The notes: generated from the letters alone by a model not told the origin. A stretch of DNA of 64,000 bases from JALYUM01 sp036688685 (GCF_036688685.1 NZ_JAQQPS010000008.1:168248-232247); one strand, 5' to 3'; positions 1 to 8,790 are shown, numbered from the stretch's first letter. Numbers and translations: made by a program.

Positions 1-1
1 C

Positions 2-664
2 CTGGCGCCGCTGCGACCCGGCGTGACCCTGGCATCCCCGTCACCGGCGACGATCGAGCCCTGGCTGTCGGCGGCGCAATCGCAAAACTATGGCGTGACG
101 GTGAGCGAGCTGTCGCTGGAATCGGCCAAGCGCGACATCGAACGTAACCGCGCCGGCCACCTGCCGACGCTCGACCTGATCGCGTCCAACGGCCGCACCC
201 TGCGCAACGGCGATGTCAGTAACACGTCACGTGGCACCAGCAACGCCATCGGCGTGCAGCTGAACGTGCCTATTTTTAGCGGCTTTGCCGTCACCTCGCG
301 CGTGCGCGAATCGATTGCGCTGGAAGACAAGGCCCGCAACGACCTGGAATCGACCCGCCGCAACGCCGTCCTCGGTGTGCGCCAGGCCTACCTGGGTGTG
401 AACAGCGGACTGGCGCAGGTAAAGGCACTGGAAGCGGCGGAAATTTCAAGCCAGTCGGCGCTCGATTCGAACAAGCTGGGTTACCAGGTGGGCGTGCGGA
501 TCAACATTGACGTGCTCAATGCCCAGCGCCAGCTGTTTTCCACCCAGACAGATTTGTCGAAGGCACGTTACAGCACCATCATGAGTGGACTGCGCCTGAA
601 GGCCGCCGCCGGTTCGCTGCGCGAAGCGGACTTGGTGCCGGTGAATGCGTTGTTGGTTCGATAG
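2..664 (+). CDS. TolC-family outer membrane efflux protein, 3' part
   Basis: This is the C-terminal part of a TolC-type channel, the trimeric outer-membrane exit duct used by tripartite efflux pumps and type I secretion. The frame is open to the left window edge, so the 5' end is missing; the GTG at 23 is an internal codon. About 220 residues remain. They carry the family's long helices and a short strand segment (NVPIFSGFAVTSRV) that precedes the last coiled-coil pair, followed by an Arg/Ala-rich helix and a repeat-like ALDSNKLGYQVGVRINIDVL stretch typical of the second OEP repeat. Partner membrane-fusion and inner-membrane genes would lie outside the window. The gene ends just before a strong hairpin shared with the convergent gloA. 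Family assignment is firm; the substrate cannot be inferred. Confidence 0.85.
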   Translation: MAPLRPGVTLASPSPATIEPWLSAAQSQNYGVTVSELSLESAKRDIERNRAGHLPTLDLIASNGRTLRNGDVSNTSRGTSNAIGVQLNVPIFSGFAVTSRVRESIALEDKARNDLESTRRNAVLGVRQAYLGVNSGLAQVKALEAAEISSQSALDSNKLGYQVGVRINIDVLNAQRQLFSTQTDLSKARYSTIMSGLRLKAAAGSLREADLVPVNALLVR

Positions 665-671
665 AGATACA

Positions 672-697
672 AAAACGCCGGCAGCAGCCGGCGTTTT
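672..697. terminator. Bidirectional intrinsic terminator between tolC-like gene and gloA
   Basis: A perfect 11-bp inverted repeat (672-682 pairs with 687-697) closes a 4-nt loop. The outer arms are A4 and T4, so it can end transcription from both convergent genes. Confidence 0.85.
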
Positions 698-711
698 AGC
701 ATCGGAGGCGA

Positions 712-1122
712 TTAGCTCAAGCCCCGCCCACCCGCATCATCTTTCCGTTCGATCAGCTCGATCTTGTAGCCGTCCGGGTCGGTAATAAAAGCGATCACGG
801 TACTGCCACCCTTGACCGGCCCCGGCTCGCGGGTGATGTTGCCCCCGGCAGCGCGCACCGAATCACAAGTCGCATAAATATCTTCCGCCGAGATGGCGAT
901 GTGGCCGTATGCCGTGCCCATGTCGTAGCTTTTCGTGTCCCAGTTATAGGTCAGCTCCAGCTCCGCGTGGTCCGGGTTGTTGCCGTAGCCAACGAAGGCC
1001 AGCGTGTATTTGTATTCGGTATTTTCACTCTTGCGCAGCAACTTCATGCCGAGCACGGTGGTGTAAAAATCGATCGAGCGCTGCAGGTCGCCGACCCGGA
1101 GCATGGTGTGCAGAATGCGCAT
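712..1122 (-). CDS. gloA: Lactoylglutathione lyase (glyoxalase I)
   Basis: Glyoxalase I isomerises the methylglyoxal-glutathione hemithioacetal to S-lactoylglutathione in cytosolic methylglyoxal detoxification. The protein has 136 residues, the usual length of the bacterial enzyme. It contains two VOC modules with the four metal ligands at expected places: H5, E56, H74 and E122. The open frame extends 41 codons further upstream (to 1245), but the ATG at 1122 gives the canonical MRILHTMLRVGD start, so the extension is rejected. The tail is slightly extended (KDDAGGRGLS). The gene lies on the same strand as the osmC-like gene, about 60 bp downstream of it, and converges on the tolC-like gene. 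Confidence 0.95.
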   Translation of the reverse strand: MRILHTMLRVGDLQRSIDFYTTVLGMKLLRKSENTEYKYTLAFVGYGNNPDHAELELTYNWDTKSYDMGTAYGHIAISAEDIYATCDSVRAAGGNITREPGPVKGGSTVIAFITDPDGYKIELIERKDDAGGRGLS

Positions 1123-1184
1123 CGTAGGTCCTGAAAAAGTAATGAAGAGGCGACGATTGTATGCGCCCGGCCGATTTTCTGCTG

Positions 1185-1613
1185 TTAAGCCTCGAGCGTC
1201 GCGGTCAGCGTGATGGTGGCGTTGAGCAGTTGCGAAACCGGGCAATTTTCCTTGGCATCCTTGGCGATGGCCTCGAAGGTGGCCTGGTCGGTACCGGGCA
1301 CGGTAGCCACCAGGTCCAGGTGCACAGCCGTGATCTTGAAGCCGCCATCGACCTTGTCGAGCGACACGGTTGCCGTCGTGGCCAGTTTGGTGGCCGTCAG
1401 ATTGGCCGCGCCCAGCTTGCCGGACAGCGCCATCGTGAAGCAGCCCGCATGCGCGGCGCCAATCAGTTCTTCCGGGTTGGTGCCCGGGCCGTCGGCGAAG
1501 CGCGTGTTGAAGCCATATTGGGCGTCCTGCAGCACGCCGCTCTGGGTCGATATGGTGCCCTTGCCATCCTTGATGCCACCAGTCCAGGTGGCGCTACCTT
1601 TACGTTGAATCAT
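1185..1613 (-). CDS. OsmC-family peroxiredoxin
   Basis: An OsmC/Ohr-type thiol peroxidase that reduces organic hydroperoxides. The protein has 142 residues, the normal size. The two redox cysteines are present: C58 in an AGCF motif, and C124 in an NCPVS motif. The sequence starts MIQRKGSATW, typical of the OsmC rather than the Ohr subgroup, and the surrounding residues (GTNPEELIGAAHAGCF) match OsmC. It sits directly upstream of gloA on the same strand, so the two may form a small stress-detoxification unit. Resistance to peroxide or osmotic stress is inferred from the family. Confidence 0.92.
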   Translation of the reverse strand: MIQRKGSATWTGGIKDGKGTISTQSGVLQDAQYGFNTRFADGPGTNPEELIGAAHAGCFTMALSGKLGAANLTATKLATTATVSLDKVDGGFKITAVHLDLVATVPGTDQATFEAIAKDAKENCPVSQLLNATITLTATLEA

Positions 1614-1685
1614 GATTACTCCTGGTTATGTTGATGCGCAAATGAAAAACGCGCCCGGTTCGAGGCGCGCTTCGAGGGAGTGCGC

Positions 1686-3044
1686 TTATTTCGCTGCGAC
1701 GGCGGGCGTGGCAGCGGCGCCCGCTGGCGTCACGCGCCAGACGACGTTGCCGACATCATCGGCCAGCAAAATCGCGCCGGCCTTGTCGACGGCGACGCCA
1801 ACCGGACGGCCGAACGCCACTTCATCTTTGACGAAGCCGGTCAGGATGTCCTGCGGCGGGCCACTTGGCTTGCCGCCGGAGAATGGCACGTAGATCAGCT
1901 TGTAGCCGGAGTAAGGCTTGCGGTTCCATGAACCGTGCTGGCCGACCAGGGCACCATTCTTAAATTGCGGCAGCAGCGCGCCGGTGTAGAACGCCAGGCC
2001 AAGTGAGGCCGTGTGGGCGCCCAGCGCGTAGTCGGGCGCGATGGCTTTGGCGACCAGATCCGGGCGGGCCGGCTCGATGCGCTTGTCCACGTTTTGGCCA
2101 TAATAGCTGTACGGCCAGCCGTAGAACGCGCCATCCTTGACCGACGTGATGTAGTCAGGCACAAGGTCGTTGCCCAGCTCGTCACGCTCGTTGACTGCGG
2201 TCCACAGCGCCTTGCTTTCCGGGTTCCATGCCATGCCGTTTGGATTGCGCAAGCCGCTGGCGAAGATGCGGCCTTTTGCGGTGGCCGGATCGAATTCCCA
2301 GATCGCCGCGCGGCCCGCTTCGATGTCCATGCCGTTTTCGCCGACATTGCTGTTCGAGCCGACCGTGACATACAGTTTTTTGCCGTCGGCACTGGCCACC
2401 ACATTCTTGGTCCAGTGGTGGTTGATGCCCGCTGGCAGGTCCCATACCTTGACGCCCTTGTCCGTGATCTTGGTGTCACCTTCCTTGTACGGGAATTTGT
2501 AGAGCGCGTCGGAACCGGCCACGTACAGGTCTTTGCCGACCAGTACCATGCCGAATGGCGAGCGGATGTTTTCCATGAACACGGTCTTGGTGACGGCCAT
2601 GCCGTTTGGCAGAACGCCGCGCAGCAGCATGATGCGGTCAGGCGAGGCCACGCCTGCGCCGGCTTTCTTCATGACCTGCTTCTGGACGGCGCCCTTGATG
2701 CTGACCGGGTCTTTTTCGTTGGCCGGCTTGTTCGATTCGGCGACCAGCACGTCGCCGTTGGGCAGCACATACAGCCAGCGTGGATGGTCGAGGCCGGTGG
2801 CGTAGGGCGTGACTGCCAGGCCCGCCGCGACGGTCGGCTTGGCGCCATTCGTCCAGCCCTGTGCCTTGGCGATGTGCACCGTCGGGATCAGGGATTTTTC
2901 TGGCGCCGGCAATTGCGGGCTGGGGCCGAAGCCGACGGCGTACTGGCCTGGCGCTGGCGTGGCGGTGGGCGCAGTTTGGGCGCAGGCGGCCAAAGCCAGA
3001 GTGGACAGGACGACGGCCAGGGGCAGGCGCGGTGTTGGGATCAT
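1686..3044 (-). CDS. PQQ-type sorbosone/glucose dehydrogenase-like quinoprotein, exported
   Basis: The protein has 452 residues. It begins with a hydrophobic signal ending in a lipobox-like LALAAC, so it is probably a lipoprotein or periplasmic. The body matches the soluble quinoprotein glucose/sorbosone dehydrogenase beta-propeller family: GLDHPRWLYVLPNGDVLVAE, a GINHHW histidine segment, VTVGSNSNVGENG, GLRNPNGMAW and GVAVDKAG blade motifs. These enzymes oxidise aldoses or sorbosone with PQQ in the periplasm; the actual substrate is unknown. Its ATG overlaps the stop of the upstream small gene by one base (TAATG), so the two are translationally coupled. No PQQ-biosynthesis genes are in view. 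Confidence 0.85.
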   Translation of the reverse strand: MIPTPRLPLAVVLSTLALAACAQTAPTATPAPGQYAVGFGPSPQLPAPEKSLIPTVHIAKAQGWTNGAKPTVAAGLAVTPYATGLDHPRWLYVLPNGDVLVAESNKPANEKDPVSIKGAVQKQVMKKAGAGVASPDRIMLLRGVLPNGMAVTKTVFMENIRSPFGMVLVGKDLYVAGSDALYKFPYKEGDTKITDKGVKVWDLPAGINHHWTKNVVASADGKKLYVTVGSNSNVGENGMDIEAGRAAIWEFDPATAKGRIFASGLRNPNGMAWNPESKALWTAVNERDELGNDLVPDYITSVKDGAFYGWPYSYYGQNVDKRIEPARPDLVAKAIAPDYALGAHTASLGLAFYTGALLPQFKNGALVGQHGSWNRKPYSGYKLIYVPFSGGKPSGPPQDILTGFVKDEVAFGRPVGVAVDKAGAILLADDVGNVVWRVTPAGAAATPAVAAK

Positions 3045-3340
3045 TATTGGTTTCCTCTTGTTGGTTTCGGTGAATCGTGGTCGCGCATGGCATCGCCGCG
3101 GTCGGCTTGCGGTTTTGCCTGGCCGGCGGCGCCGCTGGCTGGCGCCATGCCAGGGGTGTTGCGCAGATCGGTGTCGACCAGGCCCTGAGCCAGGTCGGAC
3201 GCGGCCTGCTTCATGATACCGGTGGGCGCCTGGTCCTGGCCGTCCGGGGATTCGTCGCGTTCATGCGGCTGGCGCTTGACGCCATCGTTTTCGATTTTTG
3301 CGTCGGTGTTCACGCGACGATCGGGCGCTTCTGTTGCCAT
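3044..3340 (-). CDS. Small hydrophilic hypothetical protein coupled to the quinoprotein gene
   Basis: I do not recognise this 98-residue protein. It is highly charged, rich in Asp, Glu, Arg, Pro and Gln, with no membrane segment or signal peptide, and looks largely disordered. A good ribosome site (AAGGAGA) lies a few bases before the ATG at 3340, and its stop codon shares one base with the start of the downstream quinoprotein gene; both argue that it is real. It is the first gene of this minus-strand pair and faces away from the DUF3667 gene. Confidence 0.6.
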   Translation of the reverse strand: MATEAPDRRVNTDAKIENDGVKRQPHERDESPDGQDQAPTGIMKQAASDLAQGLVDTDLRNTPGMAPASGAAGQAKPQADRGDAMRDHDSPKPTRGNQ

Positions 3341-3470
3341 GGTGTCTCCTTGATCATCAATTGCTTGAATCGTAACCCTTCCCCGGGAACGCAGTCGCGC
3401 AATTGGATGATGATTTTTTGCAAGTATTTCGCTACTATCAATACTTGTTTGCTATTTTGGGACCGCTGAC

Positions 3471-4373
3471 TTGAACGCTGACGCCATGCTCCACGCCGCC
3501 CCCGGCACTTGCCCCAACTGTTTTGCCGACATTGCGGGGAACTTCTGTCATCAGTGCAGCCAGGAAACGACGCTGCATCCGCCCAGCACGCGCGAATTCC
3601 TGCACGAATTCATCGGCCATTACGTGGCGCTCGAAGGCAAGCTGTGGAAAAGCCTGTGGCTGCTGCTGCTCAAGCCCGGCCGCCTGACGCTGGAATACAT
3701 CCAGGGCCGGCGCGTGCGCTATGTGCAGCCGTTGCGCCTTTACCTGACGTTCAGCTTGATTTTCTTTGCCTTGTTCAAATTGAGCGGGGTCCAGATTCTG
3801 AACTTTGACGAGGAAGTGGCGCCGGGCCAGGTCGCCATCGGCCAGGCCGCCACGCCGGCCAAGCCCGGCGCCCCGCTACGCATCAAGAGCGATGGCGAAG
3901 ATATCACCGGGCGGGTCGGCACTGCGGTCGACACGCTGCATCATGGCTGGGGCGAGCGCGTGAACAAGTTCCTGAGCCAGCCAAAAGAAGACGTCTATCG
4001 GCAGATGAACAAGACCTTCTTCAGCTACGGCCCGTATGCCCTGTTTGCGCTGATGCCGTTCTTTGCGCTGCTGTTGAAACTGCTCTACCTGGGCACCGGA
4101 CGGCGCTTTGGCGCGCACCTGCTGTTTGCCTTGCATGCCAACGCCTTCGCCTTTGCCATGCTGTCGCTCCAGATCGCCGTGCCCCCCGGTTGGGGATGGA
4201 CCCACTTCATCCTGCTGGTCTGGATGGTCATCTACCTGCCGCTGGCGATGCGCAAGGTGTATGGCGGCGGCAAGCTGGTCACCCTGCTGCGCTGGCTGGT
4301 GCTGATGCTGCTGCATATGCTGTGCATCGTGCTGGCAATTCTCATGACGCTGGGGTCGGCCTTCCTCGCCTGA
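3471..4373 (+). CDS. DUF3667 membrane protein with N-terminal zinc ribbon
   Basis: The 300-residue protein starts with a four-cysteine zinc-ribbon pair (C14, C17, C26, C29), followed by an amphipathic stretch and a conserved region (GRLTLEYIQGRRVRYVQPLR) that defines DUF3667. Four or five hydrophobic segments follow, at about residues 87-103, 185-208, 213-235, 240-258 and 270-295. It is therefore an integral inner-membrane protein of unknown function. The frame can start at TTG 3471 or at ATG 3486, since both keep the zinc ribbon; a GGGA lies 6-9 bases before the TTG. It stands alone between a divergent minus-strand pair and nadK. Confidence 0.8.
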   Translation: MNADAMLHAAPGTCPNCFADIAGNFCHQCSQETTLHPPSTREFLHEFIGHYVALEGKLWKSLWLLLLKPGRLTLEYIQGRRVRYVQPLRLYLTFSLIFFALFKLSGVQILNFDEEVAPGQVAIGQAATPAKPGAPLRIKSDGEDITGRVGTAVDTLHHGWGERVNKFLSQPKEDVYRQMNKTFFSYGPYALFALMPFFALLLKLLYLGTGRRFGAHLLFALHANAFAFAMLSLQIAVPPGWGWTHFILLVWMVIYLPLAMRKVYGGGKLVTLLRWLVLMLLHMLCIVLAILMTLGSAFLA

Positions 4374-4506
4374 ATCCTGCAGAATCTTGCAGGAACCCGG
4401 CGGCGGCCATTATACTGTATGGATATCCAGCCTTCGCCAGCCGTCCCGTGGCAGAACAGGAGAGAATCGGTTACTCTCCTGTCCATTGTTCCCTCGCCGA
4501 GATCCT

Positions 4507-5409
4507 ATGTCTGCCACGCCTGCAACACAAAAAACCATCGCCCTGGTCGTGCGGCACAACACCCTGGGTATCGAGGAGCCGGTCGCCGGCATTCTCGCCT
4601 TCCTGCGGGGGGCCGGCTACCGCGTCGTGCTGGAAGAATCGACCGCCGCGCACCTGGCGCTGGACGATATCGAGGCGCTGTCGATTGCCGCCATCGGCGC
4701 GGTGGCGTGCGCCGCCATCGTATTGGGCGGCGACGGCACCATGCTGGGGGTGGCGCGCCAGCTGGCGCCGTGGGACGTGCCCCTGATCGGCATCAACCAG
4801 GGCCGCCTGGGCTTTATGACCGACATCCCGATCGACCGCATGATTCCCGTGTTGAGCGATATCCTGGAAGGGCGCAGCAAGGCGGAAAAGCGCTCGCTGC
4901 TGCAAGCGAAGGTGATGCGCGACGGCGTCGAAATTGCCCAGGGCCTGGCGGTGAACGACGTGGTGGTCTCGCGCGGCGCCGGCGCCGGCATGGTCGAGCT
5001 GAAAGTGGAGGTGGAAGGCAAGTTCATGTACGCCCAGCGTTCGGACGGCCTGATCATCTCCACGCCGACCGGTTCCACCGCCTACGCGCTGTCGGCCGGC
5101 GGCCCCTTGCTGCACCCGAGCCTGCAGGGCATCGTGCTGGTGCCGATTGCGCCGCACGCGCTGTCGAACCGGCCGATCGTGGTGCCGGAGGCGAGCGAAA
5201 TCGTGGTCGAAATCCTCAACGGGCGCGACACCAGCGTCAATTTCGACATGCAGACCTTTGCCAGCCTGCAGGTGGGCGACCGCATCGTCATCTCGCGCTC
5301 GCCCAATACCATCACGTTCCTGCATCCGCACGGCTGGAGCTACTACGACACCCTGCGCGAAAAGCTGCACTGGAACGAGAATCCATCGCTCCAGACCAAA
5401 CCCCGTTAG
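4507..5409 (+). CDS. nadK: NAD kinase
   Basis: NAD kinase phosphorylates NAD to NADP in the cytosol. The 300-residue protein has the GGDGTML nucleotide motif at residues 74-80, the NQGRLGFM segment near 97-104 and the TPTGSTAYALSAGG motif in the C-terminal domain. The frame is open from 4387, but ATG 4507 gives the normal MSATPATQ start. The gene is followed after 12 bp by recN, an arrangement common in Betaproteobacteria, where hrcA often sits upstream; here a DUF3667 gene takes that place. Just upstream (4459-4479) is a short inverted repeat of unknown role. Confidence 0.96.
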   Translation: MSATPATQKTIALVVRHNTLGIEEPVAGILAFLRGAGYRVVLEESTAAHLALDDIEALSIAAIGAVACAAIVLGGDGTMLGVARQLAPWDVPLIGINQGRLGFMTDIPIDRMIPVLSDILEGRSKAEKRSLLQAKVMRDGVEIAQGLAVNDVVVSRGAGAGMVELKVEVEGKFMYAQRSDGLIISTPTGSTAYALSAGGPLLHPSLQGIVLVPIAPHALSNRPIVVPEASEIVVEILNGRDTSVNFDMQTFASLQVGDRIVISRSPNTITFLHPHGWSYYDTLREKLHWNENPSLQTKPR

Positions 5410-5421
5410 GAACACCGCCCC

Positions 5422-7074
5422 ATGCTGCGTACCCTCACCATCCGCGATTTCGTCATTGTCGACACGATCGAGCTCGAGTTTTCTTCCGGCTTTTCCGTCT
5501 TCACGGGCGAGACCGGTGCCGGTAAATCGATCCTGATCGATGCGCTGCAGCTGGCGCTGGGCGGGCGCGGTGACGCCAGCGTGGTGCGCGAAGGCGCGGC
5601 CCGGGCCGACATCACGGCCGACTTCGCCGTCACCGATGGCGCCGCCGCCTGGCTCACCCAGCATGCGCTGGCGGCCGACGAGGGCGGGGCGCTGCTGCGC
5701 CGCGTGATCGACAATGCCGGCCGCTCGAAGGCGTATATCAACGGCGTCGCCGCCACCGCCGCGCAGCTGCGTGAACTGGGCGATTTGCTGGTCGACATCC
5801 ACGGCCAGCACGCGCACCAGTCCTTGCTGAAACTCGACGCCCAGCGCGTGCTGCTGGACAACCAGTCCGGCGGCGGCCAGGCCGAGGTGCCGGCCGTCGC
5901 GGCGGCGCATAAAGCGTGGCGGGCGCTGGCGCGCCAGCGTGAAGACTACGAGAGCAATGCAAAAAATGTGCTGATCGAGCGCGAACGGCTTGAGTGGCAG
6001 GTGAGCGAGCTGGACAAGCTGGCAGTAAAGGCCGGCGAGTGGACCGACATTGGCAACGAGCACAGCCGCCTGTCGCACGCGGCCAGCTTGCTCGAAGGCG
6101 CGCAGGAAGCCTTGTCGGTCATCTCCGATTCGGACCAGCCGATCCTGTCGACGCTGTCTTCGCTGAACCAGAAATTGCTGAAACTGGTGAGCGTGGATGC
6201 GGGCTTGCAGCCGGTGCTCGACTGCATGCAGCCGGCCCTGATCCAGCTCCAGGAAGCCGTGTCGGAACTGAACGATTACCTCGACCGGGTCGAGCTCGAC
6301 CCGGCGCGCCTGCGCCAGGTCGAAGCGCGCCTCGAAGCGATCCACAACGCGGCGCGCAAATTCCGCGTCACGCCTGATGAACTGCCAGAAGAACACGCGG
6401 CCCTGGCGGATAAATTGCGCCAGTTGGCCGATGCCAGCGACCTCGATGGTTTGAAACGCCAGGAGCAGCAGAAAAAGGACGACTATCTTGCTGCTGCCGC
6501 CAAACTGTCGGCCAGGCGGGTCACGGCGGCCAGGCTGCTCAGCACCCAGGTGTCGGCCGCGATGCAAGACTTGAACATGACCGGCGGCAGTTTTGTCGTC
6601 GCCTTGCATCCGGTCGAGCCGACCGCGCACGGCGTCGAGCAAGTCGAATTCCTGGTGGCGGGCCACGCGGGCGTCGCAGCGCGGCCGCTGGCCAAAGTCG
6701 CGTCGGGCGGCGAACTGGCGCGTATTGCGCTGGCCATTTCCGTCATCACCTCGCATGCGACGACCACGCCCACGCTGATTTTCGACGAGGTCGACAGCGG
6801 CATTGGCGGCGGCGTCGCCGAAGTGGTGGGGCGCCTGCTGAAACGCCTGGGACAGGAACGGCAAGTGCTGTGCGTGACCCACCTGCCGCAGGTGGCCAGC
6901 CAGGCCAATCAGCATTTCCAGGTGGCGAAAGGCACGACGGAATCCGGCAAGACCGTCTCGCGCATCGATGTGCTGGACAACAAGGCGCGCGTGGAAGAAG
7001 TGGCGCGCATGCTGGGCGGGCTGGAAATTACGGCCACCACCCGCAAGCATGCGCGCGAATTGCTGGCGCTATAG
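5422..7074 (+). CDS. recN: DNA repair protein RecN
   Basis: RecN is an SMC-like ATPase that acts on double-strand breaks with RecA. The protein has 550 residues, the usual length. The Walker A motif (GETGAGKS) is at residues 29-36. It is followed by a long coiled-coil arm, then the ABC signature region (KVASGGELARIALAI) and a Walker B (LIFDEVDSGIGG). The C-terminus ends HARELLAL; a near copy of this tail with synonymous changes is found at 8764-8790 (see findings). It probably forms an operon with nadK. I saw no clear LexA box directly in front of it. Confidence 0.97.
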   Translation: MLRTLTIRDFVIVDTIELEFSSGFSVFTGETGAGKSILIDALQLALGGRGDASVVREGAARADITADFAVTDGAAAWLTQHALAADEGGALLRRVIDNAGRSKAYINGVAATAAQLRELGDLLVDIHGQHAHQSLLKLDAQRVLLDNQSGGGQAEVPAVAAAHKAWRALARQREDYESNAKNVLIERERLEWQVSELDKLAVKAGEWTDIGNEHSRLSHAASLLEGAQEALSVISDSDQPILSTLSSLNQKLLKLVSVDAGLQPVLDCMQPALIQLQEAVSELNDYLDRVELDPARLRQVEARLEAIHNAARKFRVTPDELPEEHAALADKLRQLADASDLDGLKRQEQQKKDDYLAAAAKLSARRVTAARLLSTQVSAAMQDLNMTGGSFVVALHPVEPTAHGVEQVEFLVAGHAGVAARPLAKVASGGELARIALAISVITSHATTTPTLIFDEVDSGIGGGVAEVVGRLLKRLGQERQVLCVTHLPQVASQANQHFQVAKGTTESGKTVSRIDVLDNKARVEEVARMLGGLEITATTRKHARELLAL

Positions 7075-7089
7075 CAGGCGTCGTTGCGC

Positions 7090-8475
7090 TCAGGCCGGCA
7101 CAATGTTCAGATTGCTGCGGAATAGGTTGTGCGGGTCGTATTTGGTCTTGATCTGCGCCAGGCGCTGGTAGTTGACGCCGTAGGCATCGGTGCTGCGCGC
7201 ACTGTCGTCCTCGGTCAGGAAGTTGACGTACACGCCGCCGCTGGCATGCGGCGCCGCGGCGCTGAAGAAGTCCCGCGCCCACGCCACGCATCGGGCGTCG
7301 TCGGCCGGGTTGTCCCAGCGCGTGTGCACATTCATGACATACAGCGCATCGCGGTGCGGATAGGCGGTATCGTCGGGCGCGAACGTGGCCGCGCGCCCGC
7401 CCAGCAGGCCGAGGAAAATTTCGCAGTGCGGCGTCGGCAGCGTGCCGGCATGCTGCATGACGACGTCGATCGCCGCGAGGCTCAATTGCGTGAAATTGTG
7501 CGATTTCCAGTAGTTGCGCGCACCGGGTGTGAGCAGCGGGTCGAAGGCTTGTTGCCAGGCGACGTACGGCGTCGGCCCGACGTGCATGCCGAGTGGCTGG
7601 CCGAAGCGGGCGATGCGGTCGATCGCATCCTGCACCGCAGCCATGGGCAAGCGCGAAAAGACCGGCAACACCAGCACGGTCTGTCCATGCACCTCGGGCG
7701 CCAGGAACGGCAGGGGCGGCGCGCGGCGCAATACCGCCCACACCGTCAGGTCGTCCGGCATCGCGTGGACCGCGTCGCGGTACTGCGTCAGCACGGCTTT
7801 GGCCTGCTCGAATGGAAACACGATCAGACCGGCGGTGATGTCGGGGCCGACCGGATGCAGGCGGAACGCGAAGCGCGTGACCACGCCGAAGTTGCCGCCG
7901 CCGCCACGCAGCGCCCAGAACAGGTCGGAATGGTCGGCGGCACTGGCATGCAGGTACTGACCGTCGGCGGTCACGACGTCGGCGCCCAGCAGGTTGTCCG
8001 CCGCCAGGCCGAGCGTGCGGGTGAGCCAGCCAAAGCCGCCGCCCAGCGTCAGCCCGGCCACCCCGGTCGTGGAGTTGATGCCGAGCGGCGTGGCCAGGCC
8101 GAAGGCTTGCGCTTCGTGGTCGAAATCATGCAGTGTCGCACCCGGTTCCACCAGGGCGCGGCGCTGGTCCGGGTCGACCTGCACCGATCGCATGGCCGAC
8201 AGATCGATCACCAGGCCGTCGTCGCACAAGGCGCTGCCGGCAATATTGTGACCGCCGCCGCGCACTGACAGGGGCATCTGGTGGTCGCGCGCGAACGCCA
8301 GCGCGGCGCGCACATCGGCCACGCCGGCGCAGCGCACGATCACGGCCGGACGGCGCTCGATCATCGCGTTCCAGAGCGTGCGCGCGGCATCGTAGCCGGC
8401 ATCGTTTGCCTGCAGTAGTTGCCCACGCAGCGCGCCGCGCAGGTCGTCGAACTGGTCTTCGGTCAGGGTGTCCAT
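7090..8475 (-). CDS. FAD-binding oxidoreductase, berberine-bridge (BBE) type
   Basis: A 461-residue flavoprotein of the PCMH/FAD_binding_4 family with a C-terminal BBE segment (YQRLAQIKTKYDPHNLF). The RGGGHN motif carries the histidine that usually binds FAD covalently. The second covalent-attachment cysteine of bicovalent members is not evident at the GGGFGWLTR position. Members oxidise sugars, alcohols or alkaloids with oxygen; the substrate is unknown. The open frame extends to 8697, but that extension is the antisense of a chemoreceptor remnant, so ATG 8475 is used. The gene converges on recN with only 15 bp between stop codons. Confidence 0.9.
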   Translation of the reverse strand: MDTLTEDQFDDLRGALRGQLLQANDAGYDAARTLWNAMIERRPAVIVRCAGVADVRAALAFARDHQMPLSVRGGGHNIAGSALCDDGLVIDLSAMRSVQVDPDQRRALVEPGATLHDFDHEAQAFGLATPLGINSTTGVAGLTLGGGFGWLTRTLGLAADNLLGADVVTADGQYLHASAADHSDLFWALRGGGGNFGVVTRFAFRLHPVGPDITAGLIVFPFEQAKAVLTQYRDAVHAMPDDLTVWAVLRRAPPLPFLAPEVHGQTVLVLPVFSRLPMAAVQDAIDRIARFGQPLGMHVGPTPYVAWQQAFDPLLTPGARNYWKSHNFTQLSLAAIDVVMQHAGTLPTPHCEIFLGLLGGRAATFAPDDTAYPHRDALYVMNVHTRWDNPADDARCVAWARDFFSAAAPHASGGVYVNFLTEDDSARSTDAYGVNYQRLAQIKTKYDPHNLFRSNLNIVPA

Positions 8476-8584
8476 GGCGTCTCCCGGAAAGCACTGGTTG
8501 GTCAATGCTTCATGATAGGAAGGCGATGCTTGCTGAGGCAAGCACGGCTGCGCCAATAAAACGCCCCCGAAGGCGGCGTCATGG

Positions 8585-8761
8585 TCGACCGGCATGATGA
8601 ACTTGCTCAGTTGCTCGCCCCCTTGAGCGGCATGACGGCCAGCCTGTCGCATATCGTCGGCAAGGTGGCCAAATGCCGCCATGGTCGAACAAGCCATGTC
8701 GGCCTCCAGCGAGGTGAATGACCGGGCCGTTCATCTGGGGAACTGGTCGCGCATTTCAACT
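8585..8761 (+). pseudogene. Decayed chemoreceptor (MCP) fragment with internal deletion
   Basis: Two stretches match the intact chemoreceptor gene at 15691-17304. Bases 8585-8670 align with about 16406-16491 (end of HAMP and start of the signalling domain: DELAQLL...MTASL.HIVG). Bases 8671-8761 align with about 17136-17230 (NAAMVE.A.SA.SE.....IHL). The intervening ~644 bases of the signalling domain are absent and the two pieces are in different frames, so nothing functional can be made. The two sites bracket the five-gene operon at 8884-15221. Confidence 0.85.
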
Positions 8762-8763
8762 GG

Positions 8764-8790
8764 CATGCGCGGGAGTTGCTGGCGTTGTAA
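8764..8790 (+). other. Short recN-like 3' tail (HARELLAL-stop)
   Basis: These 27 bases encode HARELLAL plus a stop, exactly the C-terminus of RecN at 7048-7074, with 22 of 27 bases identical and the differences synonymous. It follows directly on the chemoreceptor remnant. It is short, so chance is not fully excluded. Confidence 0.4.

Noticed and set aside
1123..1245. N-terminal extension of gloA
   Set aside because: The family start MRILHTMLRVGD begins at 1122; the extension is unlike glyoxalase and crosses the promoter region.
4376..4393. CCTGCA/TGCAGG hairpin after the DUF3667 gene as terminator
   Set aside because: Six-base stem without a T-tract; too weak to call.
4471..7050. 859-codon minus-strand frame opposite nadK and recN
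   Set aside because: Composition is typical of an antisense frame in GC-rich DNA (many His/Arg/Gln); both plus-strand genes are certain.
8476..8697. N-terminal extension of the FAD oxidoreductase
   Set aside because: It is the antisense translation of the decayed chemoreceptor fragment.
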